Origin: Candidatus Kaiserbacteria bacterium
GTDB taxonomy: Bacteria; Patescibacteria; Paceibacteria; UBA9973; UBA2103
DNA: 64,000 nucleotides
NCBI GenBank assembly: GCA_016182485.1
Contig: JACPGH010000003.1
Span: forward strand, 62,001-126,000
Direction: 5' to 3'
In this document: positions 43,301 to 50,083 of the stretch, piece after piece
Layout of the letters: the number at the start of each line of letters is the position of its first letter
How positions within the stretch are numbered: position 1 is the first letter of the stretch
Program-made: the position numbers and the translations under genes
Notes under the pieces: generated by a model
What the model was told of the DNA's origin: nothing
The model's database searches: none
What the model saw: the letters and a program-made list of their open reading frames with translations, nothing else

Positions 43301-43358
43301 CATCGTCGCCCTTGTCGAGACAGATCGAATAATGAAAGAAATAGACAAAGCAGTATGA
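40314..43358 (+). CDS. Single-chain restriction-modification enzyme (nuclease + N6-adenine methyltransferase, type IIG/ISP-like)
   Basis: A 1014-aa protein. The N-terminal ~130 residues hold a PD-(D/E)XK nuclease (Asp57, Glu71, Lys73 in NPDF...AETK). A helical linker follows. The gamma-type N6-adenine methyltransferase has motif I DPAVGTGTF at 371 and NPPYSG at 493. The C-terminal ~400 residues are a type ISP-like target-recognition region (YRPFDSRFIYY...). Unlike true type ISP enzymes it has no internal helicase; a helicase is encoded two genes upstream. It should methylate self DNA and cleave unmodified DNA. The 81-nt gap before it contains a TTGACA, so it may have its own promoter. Confidence 0.92.
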   Translation: MSRKAVETYISSVDEKLKTGQAREHAYRPCFEALIHALDPKLKIVNDPSRSEHGNPDFVFLRGDITAGYAETKDLNDDLDKTEKSEQMKRYLGYSNLILTDYLEFRFFRNGSRYGEPIRIATVSGGKLEERTETYDELATALADFLAGTPEPIKNGKRLAEIMGGKARRIRDNVHRFLTDKADSDTDLLRIYESIKKMLVHDLPLEAFADMYAQTLVYGLFVARYHDDSVDTFSRSEARDLVPESNPFLRQFFNHIAGPDFNKRLRYIVDELCVVFATANVRELMEQYFKLDLWGKEHGGPDPVIHFYEDFLKEYDAELRKKMGAYYTPLPVVRFIVRAIDHVLKTDFGLGDGLADTTKLSDGRHKVQVLDPAVGTGTFISAVIRNIYERFVKQGQKGRWPTYVHYDLLPRIHGFELMMTAYTIAHLKLSIAFKQTGFTIFNKRLGIYLTNSLEEAGPQTDMFSLGFAQSIAEEAKQAAVIKNETPIMVVLGNPPYSGESSNAFYKEHDAYKIEPTGGKLKERNSKWINDDYVKFIRLAESLVEKNGEGVVAMITAHGYLDNPTFRGMRWHLMQTFEKIYVLDLHGNANKKEKAPDGSEDKNVFDIMTGVSILIGVKHKKSADNLATVFRADCFGARKLKIDFLESNSLDTISWQKLRPSAPNYEWAANDGEVSDEYKRGFSVTELFTVSSVGIVTSRDDFVIDMDKHTLSRRIEGFLQSATTQEALSKYGLKENLKWKAVQALKHKYDEARVIPVSYRPFDSRFIYYHDDFIERPRGEVMQYFVGHENIGLVTNKRIEGPRKFADAFLSDCVTDARRVSLKETNYIFPLYLYAEDGTRVSNLSQGIMTQIANSLGSEPSPENIFYYVYAGLHSPSYREKHNDFLKATFPRVPYPKDKNQFMGLAALGKELRELHLLESQKVRKYITSYPESGSNVVEKIARKGDGVYINETQHFGGVPDIAWNFYIGSYQPAQKWLKDRKGRTLTNENIEHYQKIIVALVETDRIMKEIDKAV

Positions 43359-43804
43359 TTGATTACGCACTTATCATAGGTGTCGTCTCAACAGGAGCGG
43401 CTGCGGTGGCCGCCTATTATGCCTACAAAGCGTACATAACAAACAATAGTCCGAAGCTAGTGGTCGAGGCACCATTCAATAGCTCGCTTCAACTCCGCAA
43501 TGTGGGAACTGATGCTGCGAAAAACATCAAGGAACCGACCGGTATGTTTCGAGATATGCCGAGTGAGATATGGAATTTTACCGGCCCGATTGATTATTTG
43601 AGAGTTAAAAGTCCAGGTATTTCCCGGCAAATAGATTTTCACGATGAGAAAAGAATCAAGCCATCGGACTCATCGATTGTTCGATTTGAATACGAAAATT
43701 CGGACGGAACCAGATTCTTTTCTGAAATCAAAGTCGAGCGAGGGCCTGCAACACAGCAGCTTTGGTTTGCAACACCAGTCCTAGTGAATTGGGGTAAATG
43801 CTAG
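43355..43804 (+). CDS. Small membrane protein coupled to the RM gene
   Basis: A 149-aa protein from the ATG at 43355, overlapping the RM stop by 4 nt (ATGA). Residues 3-27 (DYALIIGVVSTGAAAVAAYYAYKAY) form one N-terminal TM helix. The rest is beta-rich (LVVEAPFNSSLQLRNVGTDAAKNI...) with no family match, resembling small single-TM beta-sandwich proteins. Tight coupling argues that it belongs to the defence operon, perhaps as a membrane effector or anchor, but it could be a passenger. Confidence 0.75.
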   Translation: MIDYALIIGVVSTGAAAVAAYYAYKAYITNNSPKLVVEAPFNSSLQLRNVGTDAAKNIKEPTGMFRDMPSEIWNFTGPIDYLRVKSPGISRQIDFHDEKRIKPSDSSIVRFEYENSDGTRFFSEIKVERGPATQQLWFATPVLVNWGKC

Positions 43805-44031
43805 GAGTCTACGCGTCCCCTTTGCCTTTATTGGCGGGATGTGCGCGCACGGGCTGGGGCAAGCACATATGGATTTGAGGCCTCGGGCATTTCCGCGACG
43901 GGATCTGGCCCACTGGTGAGCGCCGCCGCTCTCTTGCAAGTCTAAAAGCGCGTTTTTATACACTTTCGTGATTGCATTGCACGAAGAATCTTGTTACTTT
44001 ATATGCACAATGCAACGGAGGAACTTTAGAT

Positions 44032-44079
44032 AGCCGCCGCGAAGCCTGCTCGCAAGAGTGGGTATTCGTGGCGGCTTTT
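44032..44079 (+). terminator. Hairpin with T-run upstream of tRNA-Phe
   Basis: GCCGCCGCGAA pairs with TTCGTGGCGGC (one G-T) and is followed by TTTT. An additional inverted repeat TTGCATTG/CAATGCAA lies about 60 nt upstream. It may end a short untranslated RNA in the 280-nt stretch 43805-44084, in which I see no gene. Confidence 0.5.
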
Positions 44080-44084
44080 CTATT

Positions 44085-44155
44085 GCCTCCTTAGCTCAAT
44101 GGTAGAGCACGCCTCTGAAAAGGGCGAGAAAGAGGTCCGATTCCTCTCGGAGGCA
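44085..44155 (+). tRNA. tRNA-Phe (GAA)
   Basis: Acceptor GCCTCCT/CGGAGGC (last pair mismatched), D-arm GCTCAATGGTAGAGC, anticodon loop CTGAAAA (GAA), discriminator A. The T-loop is TCCGATT, with C in place of the nearly universal T55. tRNA-Arg begins 3 nt after it. Confidence 0.87.
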
Positions 44156-44158
44156 CCC

Positions 44159-44230
44159 GCCCTCGTAAGCTAATGGATAAACTGTCGGGCTTCTATCCCG
44201 ATCTTGGAGGTTCGAATCCTCCCGAGGGCA
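44159..44230 (+). tRNA. tRNA-Arg (TCT)
   Basis: Acceptor GCCCTCG/CGAGGGC, anticodon stem TCGGG/CCCGA with loop CTTCTAT (TCT), T-arm GGAGGTTCGAATCCTCC, discriminator A. With tRNA-Phe it marks the right edge of the defence island, though I found no att-like duplication of its 3' end. Confidence 0.93.
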
Positions 44231-44292
44231 CAGTCCCATCGCAAACGAATTAGGACAGAAACCACATGACTACATGAAAGTCAGTCCCCTCT

Positions 44293-44358
44293 AATCTCTA
44301 ATTCGCGCGCCGTGCCCGCCGAAGCTTATGCGGAGGCGGGAATAGTAGAATAGTTTGC
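44293..44358 (+). repeat. Dispersed ~65-bp repeat, copy A
   Basis: Shares TCTCTAATTCGC, GCCGTGCCCG, a central AAGCTT region and GGCGGGAATAGTAGAATAG with copies at 44829, 44937 and 50084. It is the most divergent full-length copy. Confidence 0.75.
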
Positions 44359-44400
44359 TGGCAGCAGCCGGGGAGGCGGATTTGGTACAATTGATGCAGG

Positions 44401-44819
44401 ATGCTCGATTCGAAACATAAGAAATTGCTCGTTGCGGTTATCGGACTAGCCTTATCGGCGGTGCGTTTTTCGTGCTCAAGTCGGATTCCGGTGACAAAGA
44501 ACGAGAGGGCGGCATAACGGGCGTCGCAATGCTCGGGCCCACGTGTCCGGTAATGCAAGATCCGCCCGATCCGCAGTGCGCCGACAAACCATACAAGACA
44601 GCGCTCGTGATAACTACCGACGACGAAGCGCGCGTGCTCAAGACTATCTATACCGACGTGAATGGCGCGTTCCGCGCCGAATTGCCGCCCGGTACCTATG
44701 CCATTCGCTCCGCCGCGGCGGCGAACATCCTGCCATACTGCTCGACCCAAGGTCCTGTGACGGTCGCGGCGGGAGCATTTTCCAACGTCGCGGTTTCCTG
44801 CGACACCGGAATCCGCTAA
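44401..44819 (+). pseudogene. Secreted carboxypeptidase-regulatory-like protein with a frameshift
   Basis: From the ATG at 44401, MLDSKHKKLLVAVIGLAL encodes a membrane anchor, but the frame closes. The adjacent frame continues the same helix (IGGAFFVLKSDSGDK) and runs to 44819, encoding ITGVAMLGPTCPVM...DVNGAFRAELPPGTYAIRS, a prealbumin-like/CarboxypepD_reg-like beta domain with Cys pairs. One base appears to be missing near 44455. A GTG start at 44472 would give a 115-aa protein without its anchor. It could be a genuine mutation or a sequencing error. Confidence 0.6.
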
Positions 44820-44828
44820 CCATCCCGC

Positions 44829-44897
44829 TATCTTCTCTAATTCGCATGCCGCGCCCGTCCGTAGCTGAAAGCGAAGGAGGGAATGGTAGAATAGTTG
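44829..44897 (+). repeat. Dispersed ~65-bp repeat, copy B
   Basis: Begins TATCTTCTCTAATTCGC, then GCCCGTCCGTAGCT, GCGAAGGAGGGAATGGTAGAATAGTTG written here in parts; over 80% identical by eye to copy C. Confidence 0.85.
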
Positions 44898-44936
44898 GCT
44901 CGCAGCCTCGTGATTATTTGCTGCAGTAGTCCCGTG

Positions 44937-45005
44937 TATCTTCTCTAATTCGCACGTCGTGCCCGTCCGTAGCTTCAAGCGAAGGAGGGAATAGGCGAAT
45001 AGTTG
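44937..45005 (+). repeat. Dispersed ~65-bp repeat, copy C
   Basis: Same order of motifs as copy B (TATCTTCTCTAATTCGC, GCCCGTCCGTAGCTT, GCGAAGGAGGGAATA). It ends 37 nt before the NYN gene start. Confidence 0.85.
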
Positions 45006-45042
45006 CAGAGAAAATGCGAGGCATGGTGGTAGAATATTGTTA

Positions 45043-45672
45043 ATGAAAGCCGTCGCTTTTATTGATGCTTCGAATCTGTCATATGGCGGCCAGAAGTCGT
45101 TAGGGTGGAGTATTGACTATGCGAAGCTCAGGGAGTATCTGACTGAAAAATATGGGATTGAGAAGGCATATTACTTCGGAGGAATTGAAATTCATGGACA
45201 CCCGTTCGATTATTTGAAGTATGATTCTGTGCCAATAAGCCAAATCGAGAGATATCTTTCTGATTTGATAACGCGTGCCGGGCCAAAAATGACTGAAGCA
45301 CAATTGGTTCTCGCCGACAGGCATCTCAAAAGAGTTCGCTTCTATAGGAAGCTAGCGGAATTTGGATATCGTCTGGTGTTAAAACCAGTAAAGTCTTATG
45401 AAGACGATGATGGGAACAGGCGCCGGAAAGCAAATTGCGATGTGGATATGGCTTTCTACATGATGAAAGAAATTGACTCTTATAATAGAGCCGTTGTTTT
45501 ATCAGGCGATGGAGATTTTTTGCCAGTACTAAAACACCTGAGATCAATCGGTAAAGAAGTAATCATTCTCGCTCGAAGTCCCCGGACTGCGAAAGAAATA
45601 AAGCAATTTGCGGGAGCCGATTTTAGGGATTTTGAATATTTAAGGGAACGTATCAAGCAGAAAGACGTGTAA
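45043..45672 (+). CDS. NYN-domain (PIN-like) ribonuclease
   Basis: A 209-aa protein with the NYN/LabA-type PIN-like fold. Acidic metal ligands appear in AVAFIDASNLSY, CDVDMAFYM and VVLSGDGDFLPVL. Such proteins are metal-dependent RNases, often in RNA turnover or defence. I chose the ATG at 45043; TAGAAT (45030-45035) lies 7 nt upstream, implying a leaderless transcript. The promoter abuts copy C of the dispersed repeat, whose last part also contains an A-rich -10-like sequence. Confidence 0.9.
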   Translation: MKAVAFIDASNLSYGGQKSLGWSIDYAKLREYLTEKYGIEKAYYFGGIEIHGHPFDYLKYDSVPISQIERYLSDLITRAGPKMTEAQLVLADRHLKRVRFYRKLAEFGYRLVLKPVKSYEDDDGNRRRKANCDVDMAFYMMKEIDSYNRAVVLSGDGDFLPVLKHLRSIGKEVIILARSPRTAKEIKQFAGADFRDFEYLRERIKQKDV

Positions 45673-45742
45673 ACAGCGAGCGGCACCCGTTTAGGATGCC
45701 GCTCAAGTCTGGTGTGCCTATTATAATCCGCTTATCGTTAAT

Positions 45743-45779
45743 AATCAATGGTTGATGTTAATTACATTAATCATTGATT
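45743..45779. promoter_or_regulatory. Inverted repeat upstream of lexA
   Basis: AATCAATG and CATTGATT are perfect complements separated by 21 nt, within AT-rich DNA. Possible operator or end of the NYN transcript; no T-run distinguishes these. Confidence 0.35.
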
Positions 45780-45839
45780 GCTGTCAAGCCCCCATCCTTT
45801 TTAGTGGGCAGGTGGAATATAAACACGTCTTCATTGAAA

Positions 45840-45861
45840 TAGTACGAACGTACTATATACT
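45840..45861 (+). promoter_or_regulatory. lexA operator and -10 box
   Basis: TAGTACG-AA-CGTACTA (45840-45855) is a perfect inverted repeat ending against TATACT (45856-45861), which lies 6 nt before the lexA ATG. Its position fits autorepression of the lexA-dinB operon. Confidence 0.72.
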
Positions 45862-45867
45862 GGCGGT

Positions 45868-46437
45868 ATGAAAGACGGCCGGGCAAAGGTGCTGGAATTC
45901 TATCGGCAGAGGCGGCGCATGCCCTCCTACCGCGAGATCATGCGGCTTATGGGCTACCGCTCGCTCGCGTCGGCGCAGTGGCTCGTGAAGAGTCTCGCAG
46001 AAGCCGGGGTGGTGGCCAAAGATAGGGCGGGCAAGCTTATCCCGAAGCATCCGTTCGGAGAAACGAAACTGCTCGGCGTTGTGGAAGCGGGGTTCCCCTC
46101 CGCGGCTGAAGAAGAATTGCTCGACACCATCAGCTTCGACGAATATCTCACGCCGAATAAGGAAGCGAGCTACATCTTGAAAGTGAAGGGCGACTCGATG
46201 CAGGAGGCCGGCATTTGCGAAGGCGACATGGTGATCGTCGAGCGGCGTCAGACCTTCAAGCCGGGGCAGATCGTCGTCGCGTCGATTGACGACGAGTACA
46301 CGATGAAATATCTGCGCAAGAATCAGCGCGGCTATTATCTCGAACCGGCGAACGCGAAGTACCAGCCGATCTATCCCAAAGACGGCGAGACGCTCGCTGT
46401 GGAAGCGGTGGTCACGGCCGTGGTGCGCAAATATTAG
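45868..46437 (+). CDS. lexA: LexA-type SOS repressor (S24 peptidase)
   Basis: A 189-aa protein: N-terminal winged HTH (residues 1-60), a self-cleavage site Ala74-Gly75 (VVEAGFP), and an S24 peptidase with Ser110 (KGDSM) and Lys147 (YTMKYL). On RecA-ssDNA signals such proteins cut themselves and derepress SOS genes. dinB starts 2 nt after the stop, making a compact SOS operon. The HTH region is less canonical than the peptidase part, so an UmuD-like repressor hybrid is an alternative, but the operator directly upstream supports LexA. Confidence 0.9.
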   Translation: MKDGRAKVLEFYRQRRRMPSYREIMRLMGYRSLASAQWLVKSLAEAGVVAKDRAGKLIPKHPFGETKLLGVVEAGFPSAAEEELLDTISFDEYLTPNKEASYILKVKGDSMQEAGICEGDMVIVERRQTFKPGQIVVASIDDEYTMKYLRKNQRGYYLEPANAKYQPIYPKDGETLAVEAVVTAVVRKY

Positions 46438-46439
46438 AC

Positions 46440-47747
46440 ATGGCGTGGGGCAGTGTACAGGCGTATCCCCGGGCGATCCTCCACATAGACGGAGACGCTT
46501 TCTTTGCCGCTTGCGAGGTCGCCAAGGACCCAGCGCTGCGCGGCCGGCCGGTCATCACCGGCAAGGAGCGCGGGATAGTCTCCGCCGCGACCTACGAGGC
46601 GAAGGCTCGCGGCGTCACGCGCGGCATGACTCTCTCGGAGGTAAAGAAAGTTTGCCCGGACGCTGTCATCCTGCCCTCCGACTACGAGACGTACAGCCTA
46701 TTCTCCAATCGGATGTACGCAATCGTGCGGCGCTACACGCCCGCGGTAGAGGAGTACAGCATTGACGAGTGCTTCGCTGACCTCACCGGCTTGCGCCGCT
46801 CTTTGCGCTTGTCCTACCCGCAGATGGCCGAACGGATAAAGCTCGAATTGGATAGCGAGCTCGGCATGACCTTCTCTCTCGGCCTCTCGGCGACCAAGAC
46901 GCTAGCCAAGATCGGCTCGAAATGGAAGAAGCCTTCGGGCCTGACGCTTATCCCGCTCTCCGCCGCTGAGAGCTATCTCAAGCAGTTGTCGGTCGAGAAA
47001 GTCTGGGGCATCGGCCCGAACACCACGGCTTTTCTCAATAAGCACGGCGTGAGAACGGCCGCCGATTTCGCCAAGCGGGACGAAACGTGGGTACGGGGGC
47101 AGCTCTCGAAGCCGTTTTATGAGACGTGGCGGGAACTGCGCGGGGAAGTCGTCTTCGAGCTCGACGCGATCGGCCGGGAGAGCTACCAATCGATCAGTAA
47201 GACGAAGACCTTCACGCCGCCCTCGACCGACCCGGCCTTTGTGCTCTCGCAACTATCGAAGAACATCGAGAACGCGTGCATCAAGGCGCGCCGCTGGAAT
47301 CTAGTTACCTCCCAAGTGGCGTTTTTCTTAAAAACGCAGGATCTCAAATATTATGGCTATGAGCTTGCGCTCTCGCACCCGACGAACGTGCCGCAGGATG
47401 TGCTCAAGGTTGTCTCCGAATATTTCAGAAAAGTTTTTAAAAAGAATACGCAGTATCGGGCGACGGGCATCACGCTCTTGAAGCTCGCTGAGAATCAGTC
47501 GCCGCAACTCGATCTCTTCGGGGCGGTAGAGGCGACGGGCAAGATCCAGAGAGTCCTCGAGAGCGTGGACGCGATATCCGAGCGATACGGGAAGCACGCG
47601 GTCTTTCTCGGTTCCTCCTTTCAAGCAATGACGCACACGGCTCATCTCGGCGACCGCGGCGACACGGCCAAGCGCGTCACCGATCTCTTCAAGGGCGAGA
47701 CCCGCCGCCAGCGCCTCGCCATCCCCATGCTCGGCGAGGTAAAATAA
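46440..47747 (+). CDS. dinB: Y-family DNA polymerase (DinB/Pol IV-like)
   Basis: A 435-aa polymerase. Catalytic acids lie in LHIDGDAFFA and YSIDECFAD. The palm and fingers show GIVSAATYEAKARGVTRGM, and the thumb GLSATKTLAKIGSKWKKPSG and VWGIGPNT (HhH). The little-finger domain extends to the C-terminus, with no obvious beta-clamp peptide at the very end. It performs error-prone bypass of lesions. It follows lexA by 2 nt and so should be induced by DNA damage. Confidence 0.96.
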   Translation: MAWGSVQAYPRAILHIDGDAFFAACEVAKDPALRGRPVITGKERGIVSAATYEAKARGVTRGMTLSEVKKVCPDAVILPSDYETYSLFSNRMYAIVRRYTPAVEEYSIDECFADLTGLRRSLRLSYPQMAERIKLELDSELGMTFSLGLSATKTLAKIGSKWKKPSGLTLIPLSAAESYLKQLSVEKVWGIGPNTTAFLNKHGVRTAADFAKRDETWVRGQLSKPFYETWRELRGEVVFELDAIGRESYQSISKTKTFTPPSTDPAFVLSQLSKNIENACIKARRWNLVTSQVAFFLKTQDLKYYGYELALSHPTNVPQDVLKVVSEYFRKVFKKNTQYRATGITLLKLAENQSPQLDLFGAVEATGKIQRVLESVDAISERYGKHAVFLGSSFQAMTHTAHLGDRGDTAKRVTDLFKGETRRQRLAIPMLGEVK

Positions 47748-47752
47748 GTGGG

Positions 47753-48481
47753 ATGGATTCACTGACTTCATTCGACCGATTTGCCGAAGAATACGATAAT
47801 GAAATGGGCGATTCGGGAGATTATTCCCATAAGAACACTATTGATGGATGCCTTTTGGATTTAGTAGGCGATGTAAACGGCTTGGTGATTTATGATTTGG
47901 CTTGCGGCAACGGCTACATGGCCCGCCGTTTCGTAAAAGAAGGAGCTAAAGAAGTTTGGGCGTCCGATATTTCCGAAAGGCTCATTGATTTCGCTAAAAA
48001 TAAATACAACGCAAGCGGAATAAAATATTTCGTTCGGAGCGCGGATGACTTTACCGATATTCCAGAAAATCATTTCGACCTGATTACCATGCATATGGCG
48101 CTGTTCTATATTGAGGACCTGGGCAAGCTCTTTCAGAATATTCACACGAGTCTCAAAACAGATGGCAGATTCGTTTTCACCTATGATCATCCCCTGCGCC
48201 TATTGGCCTATAAAGTGATGGGAATTGACGTGGATCTAGAGACAGAATATGAGGAATACTTGAACGAAGGCTTGAAAAAGAACTTCAACAATTGGACGAA
48301 GAAACAAGACGATTTATGGATCTATCGCCGTCCGCTCGGGAGCATAATAAACGCTCTCGGCCGAAATAAGTTGCTGGTAAAAGCGATGACTGAACCTAAA
48401 ACAAAGACAATGTACATGGATAAACAGTTTGAAAGCGCCATTCCTTTCAAAATGGGATTTGAAGCGGTAAAAGTAACGTGA
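47753..48481 (+). CDS. Class I SAM-dependent methyltransferase
   Basis: A 242-aa protein with the Rossmann SAM-binding motif VIYDLACGNGYMARRF (motif I), VWASDIS (motif II acidic residue) and FDLITMHMALFYI (motif IV). It resembles UbiE/Methyltransf_11-type small-molecule methylases; the substrate is unknown. It starts 5 nt after dinB and the next gene overlaps its stop, so it may be part of the SOS operon's tail. Confidence 0.92.
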   Translation: MDSLTSFDRFAEEYDNEMGDSGDYSHKNTIDGCLLDLVGDVNGLVIYDLACGNGYMARRFVKEGAKEVWASDISERLIDFAKNKYNASGIKYFVRSADDFTDIPENHFDLITMHMALFYIEDLGKLFQNIHTSLKTDGRFVFTYDHPLRLLAYKVMGIDVDLETEYEEYLNEGLKKNFNNWTKKQDDLWIYRRPLGSIINALGRNKLLVKAMTEPKTKTMYMDKQFESAIPFKMGFEAVKVT

Positions 48482-48486
48482 TTTCC

Positions 48487-49005
48487 ATGAATGTACTTAA
48501 GACAATCAGGGATACGGATGTTGGAAGTACAGCGCCGGCACCGGAAAAGTATGTCGAACGGAGGGCCGCGCGAGCGGTCGTGCTCGATCCAGAAGGGAAG
48601 GTAGCGCTCCTGCATGCGACGAATAAGTCCTATCACAAACTGCCGGGCGGAGGCATTGAAGAAGGTGAAGATATAGAGACAGCCCTAGGGCGCGAGCTTC
48701 TTGAAGAAATAGGGTGCTCGGTCAAAAATGTCCGAGAACTGGGGGCTATAGAAGAATATCGAAACGAGTATGAAATGCACCAAATTTCATACTGCTATAT
48801 TGCGGATCTGGCCGGAGAAAAGGGCGAGCCGAATCTGATGGAAGATGAACTGGCGGACGGCTTTCAGCCCGAATGGTTACGTCTTTCGGACGCCATCCAA
48901 GCGCTTGAAAACGAGTCGCATATAGAGCATTACGAAGGGAAATTTATTCGACTGCGCGACGCGACGTTTCTTAAAGAAACGGCAAAATTTTTTGAAACGC
49001 AATGA
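48487..49005 (+). CDS. Nudix hydrolase
   Basis: A 172-aa protein with KLPGGGIEEGEDIETALGRELLEEIGCS, a complete Nudix box. The substrate is unknown. A GTG at 48478 overlapping the methyltransferase stop (GTGA) is an alternative start adding three residues. Its own stop overlaps the small ORF at 49002 by ATGA. Fourth Nudix gene in the window. Confidence 0.9.
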   Translation: MNVLKTIRDTDVGSTAPAPEKYVERRAARAVVLDPEGKVALLHATNKSYHKLPGGGIEEGEDIETALGRELLEEIGCSVKNVRELGAIEEYRNEYEMHQISYCYIADLAGEKGEPNLMEDELADGFQPEWLRLSDAIQALENESHIEHYEGKFIRLRDATFLKETAKFFETQ

Positions 49006-49148
49006 CCGGCGCACGTAAAGGAACCACGGAGAGGCTTAAGCGTATCGCGACAGAAGTACGGAAAGATTTTGAAAATAGAGTAATTGATAAAATTCAACTG
49101 CAGGAACTCTATAGCAATTATCATCCCGAGCGAAGGAGGGAATGGTAG
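49002..49148 (+). CDS. Small ORF (48 aa) ending in a dispersed repeat
   Basis: The ATG overlaps the Nudix stop (ATGA), suggesting coupling. MTGARKGTTERLKRIATEVRKDFENRVIDKIQ is charged and helical. The last ~7 codons (ERRREW) come from a fragment of the dispersed repeat, so an older, longer gene may have been truncated by repeat insertion. Confidence 0.45.
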   Translation: MTGARKGTTERLKRIATEVRKDFENRVIDKIQLQELYSNYHPERRREW

Positions 49149-49154
49149 AATAAG
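49128..49154 (+). repeat. Dispersed repeat, partial copy (3' half)
   Basis: GAGCGAAGGAGGGAATGGTAG and AATAAG match the second half of copies B-D. It supplies the stop codon of the small upstream ORF. Confidence 0.7.
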
Positions 49155-49316
49155 TCTATTGAAGCTAGATCGTGCGCGCGACTTTTTGATGGTACTGTTG
49201 TGGGAATGGAAATCTCAATGCGAGAATTGAGGACTACGCGGTACACTGAAATAGTTCTCTACAGCGGCGAGATGCACGAAGAATCCCACGAATCGACTTC
49301 ATAGTGCAGAGATAGT

Positions 49317-50057
49317 ATGAGCGACACACAACAACAGGCGTATAGGGATGATTTTGAAAAATTTCTTTCTCACACAAACGAGAAGGAAATATTATTTGGC
49401 GAAATTATTAAAGAGGCAGAGAAAAGGAACGCTCAATCGCTGCTGGATATTGGTGCTGGGAACGGCCTTCTCAGTATCCCGCTCGCAACCCATATGGCCC
49501 GCTATCTCGCCGTTGAACAAAAAGACAGTTTTGTAGATAAATTGCGAGCGGCCGGCCTCGACACTTTGCATGATTCATTCCCGACTCACATAGAAGAACG
49601 ATTCGATATTGTGCTCTTTTCGCATTCCCTCTCGTATGGCAGGAAGACTCGGATGGATTTCGAGCCATTCATACGTGCCGCATGGGATTTAGTCGCTCCG
49701 AGCGGAGAACTGCTCATTGTTACATATAAAGGACAAGAGGATGACTGGACTCATTTGATGGAGCGCGTGGGCGAAAATCCCATTGACTCAAATCGAGTCG
49801 GTTACAATACGTTAATTATGCTTCTGAATACTCTGGGAGAGGTTAAAGTTCATAAGGTTAAGAGTATCGTAAAGACGGGCACTCTTGAAGAAATGTTATA
49901 CGCGCTTTCCTTTGTTGCGAGCGACGGGGAGCCTGTAAAGAAAGAAAAGTTCTTGGAGAAACGAGTCAGAGTGGAGAAAATATTGAATTCAGAGTACCAG
50001 GTCGCAGGCGGCATTGAGTTTCCGTTCTGGCATTATTTGATTTCCACATATAAGTAA
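49317..50057 (+). CDS. Class I SAM-dependent methyltransferase
   Basis: A 246-aa protein: SLLDIGAGNGLLSIPLA is motif I, LAVEQK motif II, and RFDIVLFSHSLSY motif IV. The N-terminal ~30 residues are helical, and the C-terminus forms a substrate cap. The target is unknown; it is distinct from the methyltransferase at 47753. No Shine-Dalgarno sequence is evident. It stands alone between repeat fragments. Confidence 0.9.
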   Translation: MSDTQQQAYRDDFEKFLSHTNEKEILFGEIIKEAEKRNAQSLLDIGAGNGLLSIPLATHMARYLAVEQKDSFVDKLRAAGLDTLHDSFPTHIEERFDIVLFSHSLSYGRKTRMDFEPFIRAAWDLVAPSGELLIVTYKGQEDDWTHLMERVGENPIDSNRVGYNTLIMLLNTLGEVKVHKVKSIVKTGTLEEMLYALSFVASDGEPVKKEKFLEKRVRVEKILNSEYQVAGGIEFPFWHYLISTYK

Positions 50058-50083
50058 AAAACGTTCGGCAAAGCTATAGGACT

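Noticed and set aside
43199..43354. Extended start of the membrane protein after the RM gene
   Set aside because: The extension is the RM gene read in another frame; the ATGA overlap gives the natural start.
44085..44230. Prophage or integrative element boundary at tRNA-Phe/Arg
   Set aside because: No integrase and no duplicated tRNA 3' end were found around the defence island.
44298..44978. 226-codon minus-strand frame
   Set aside because: Spans dispersed repeats and reads them as repeated peptide (LRTGTTCELEKI); no family match.
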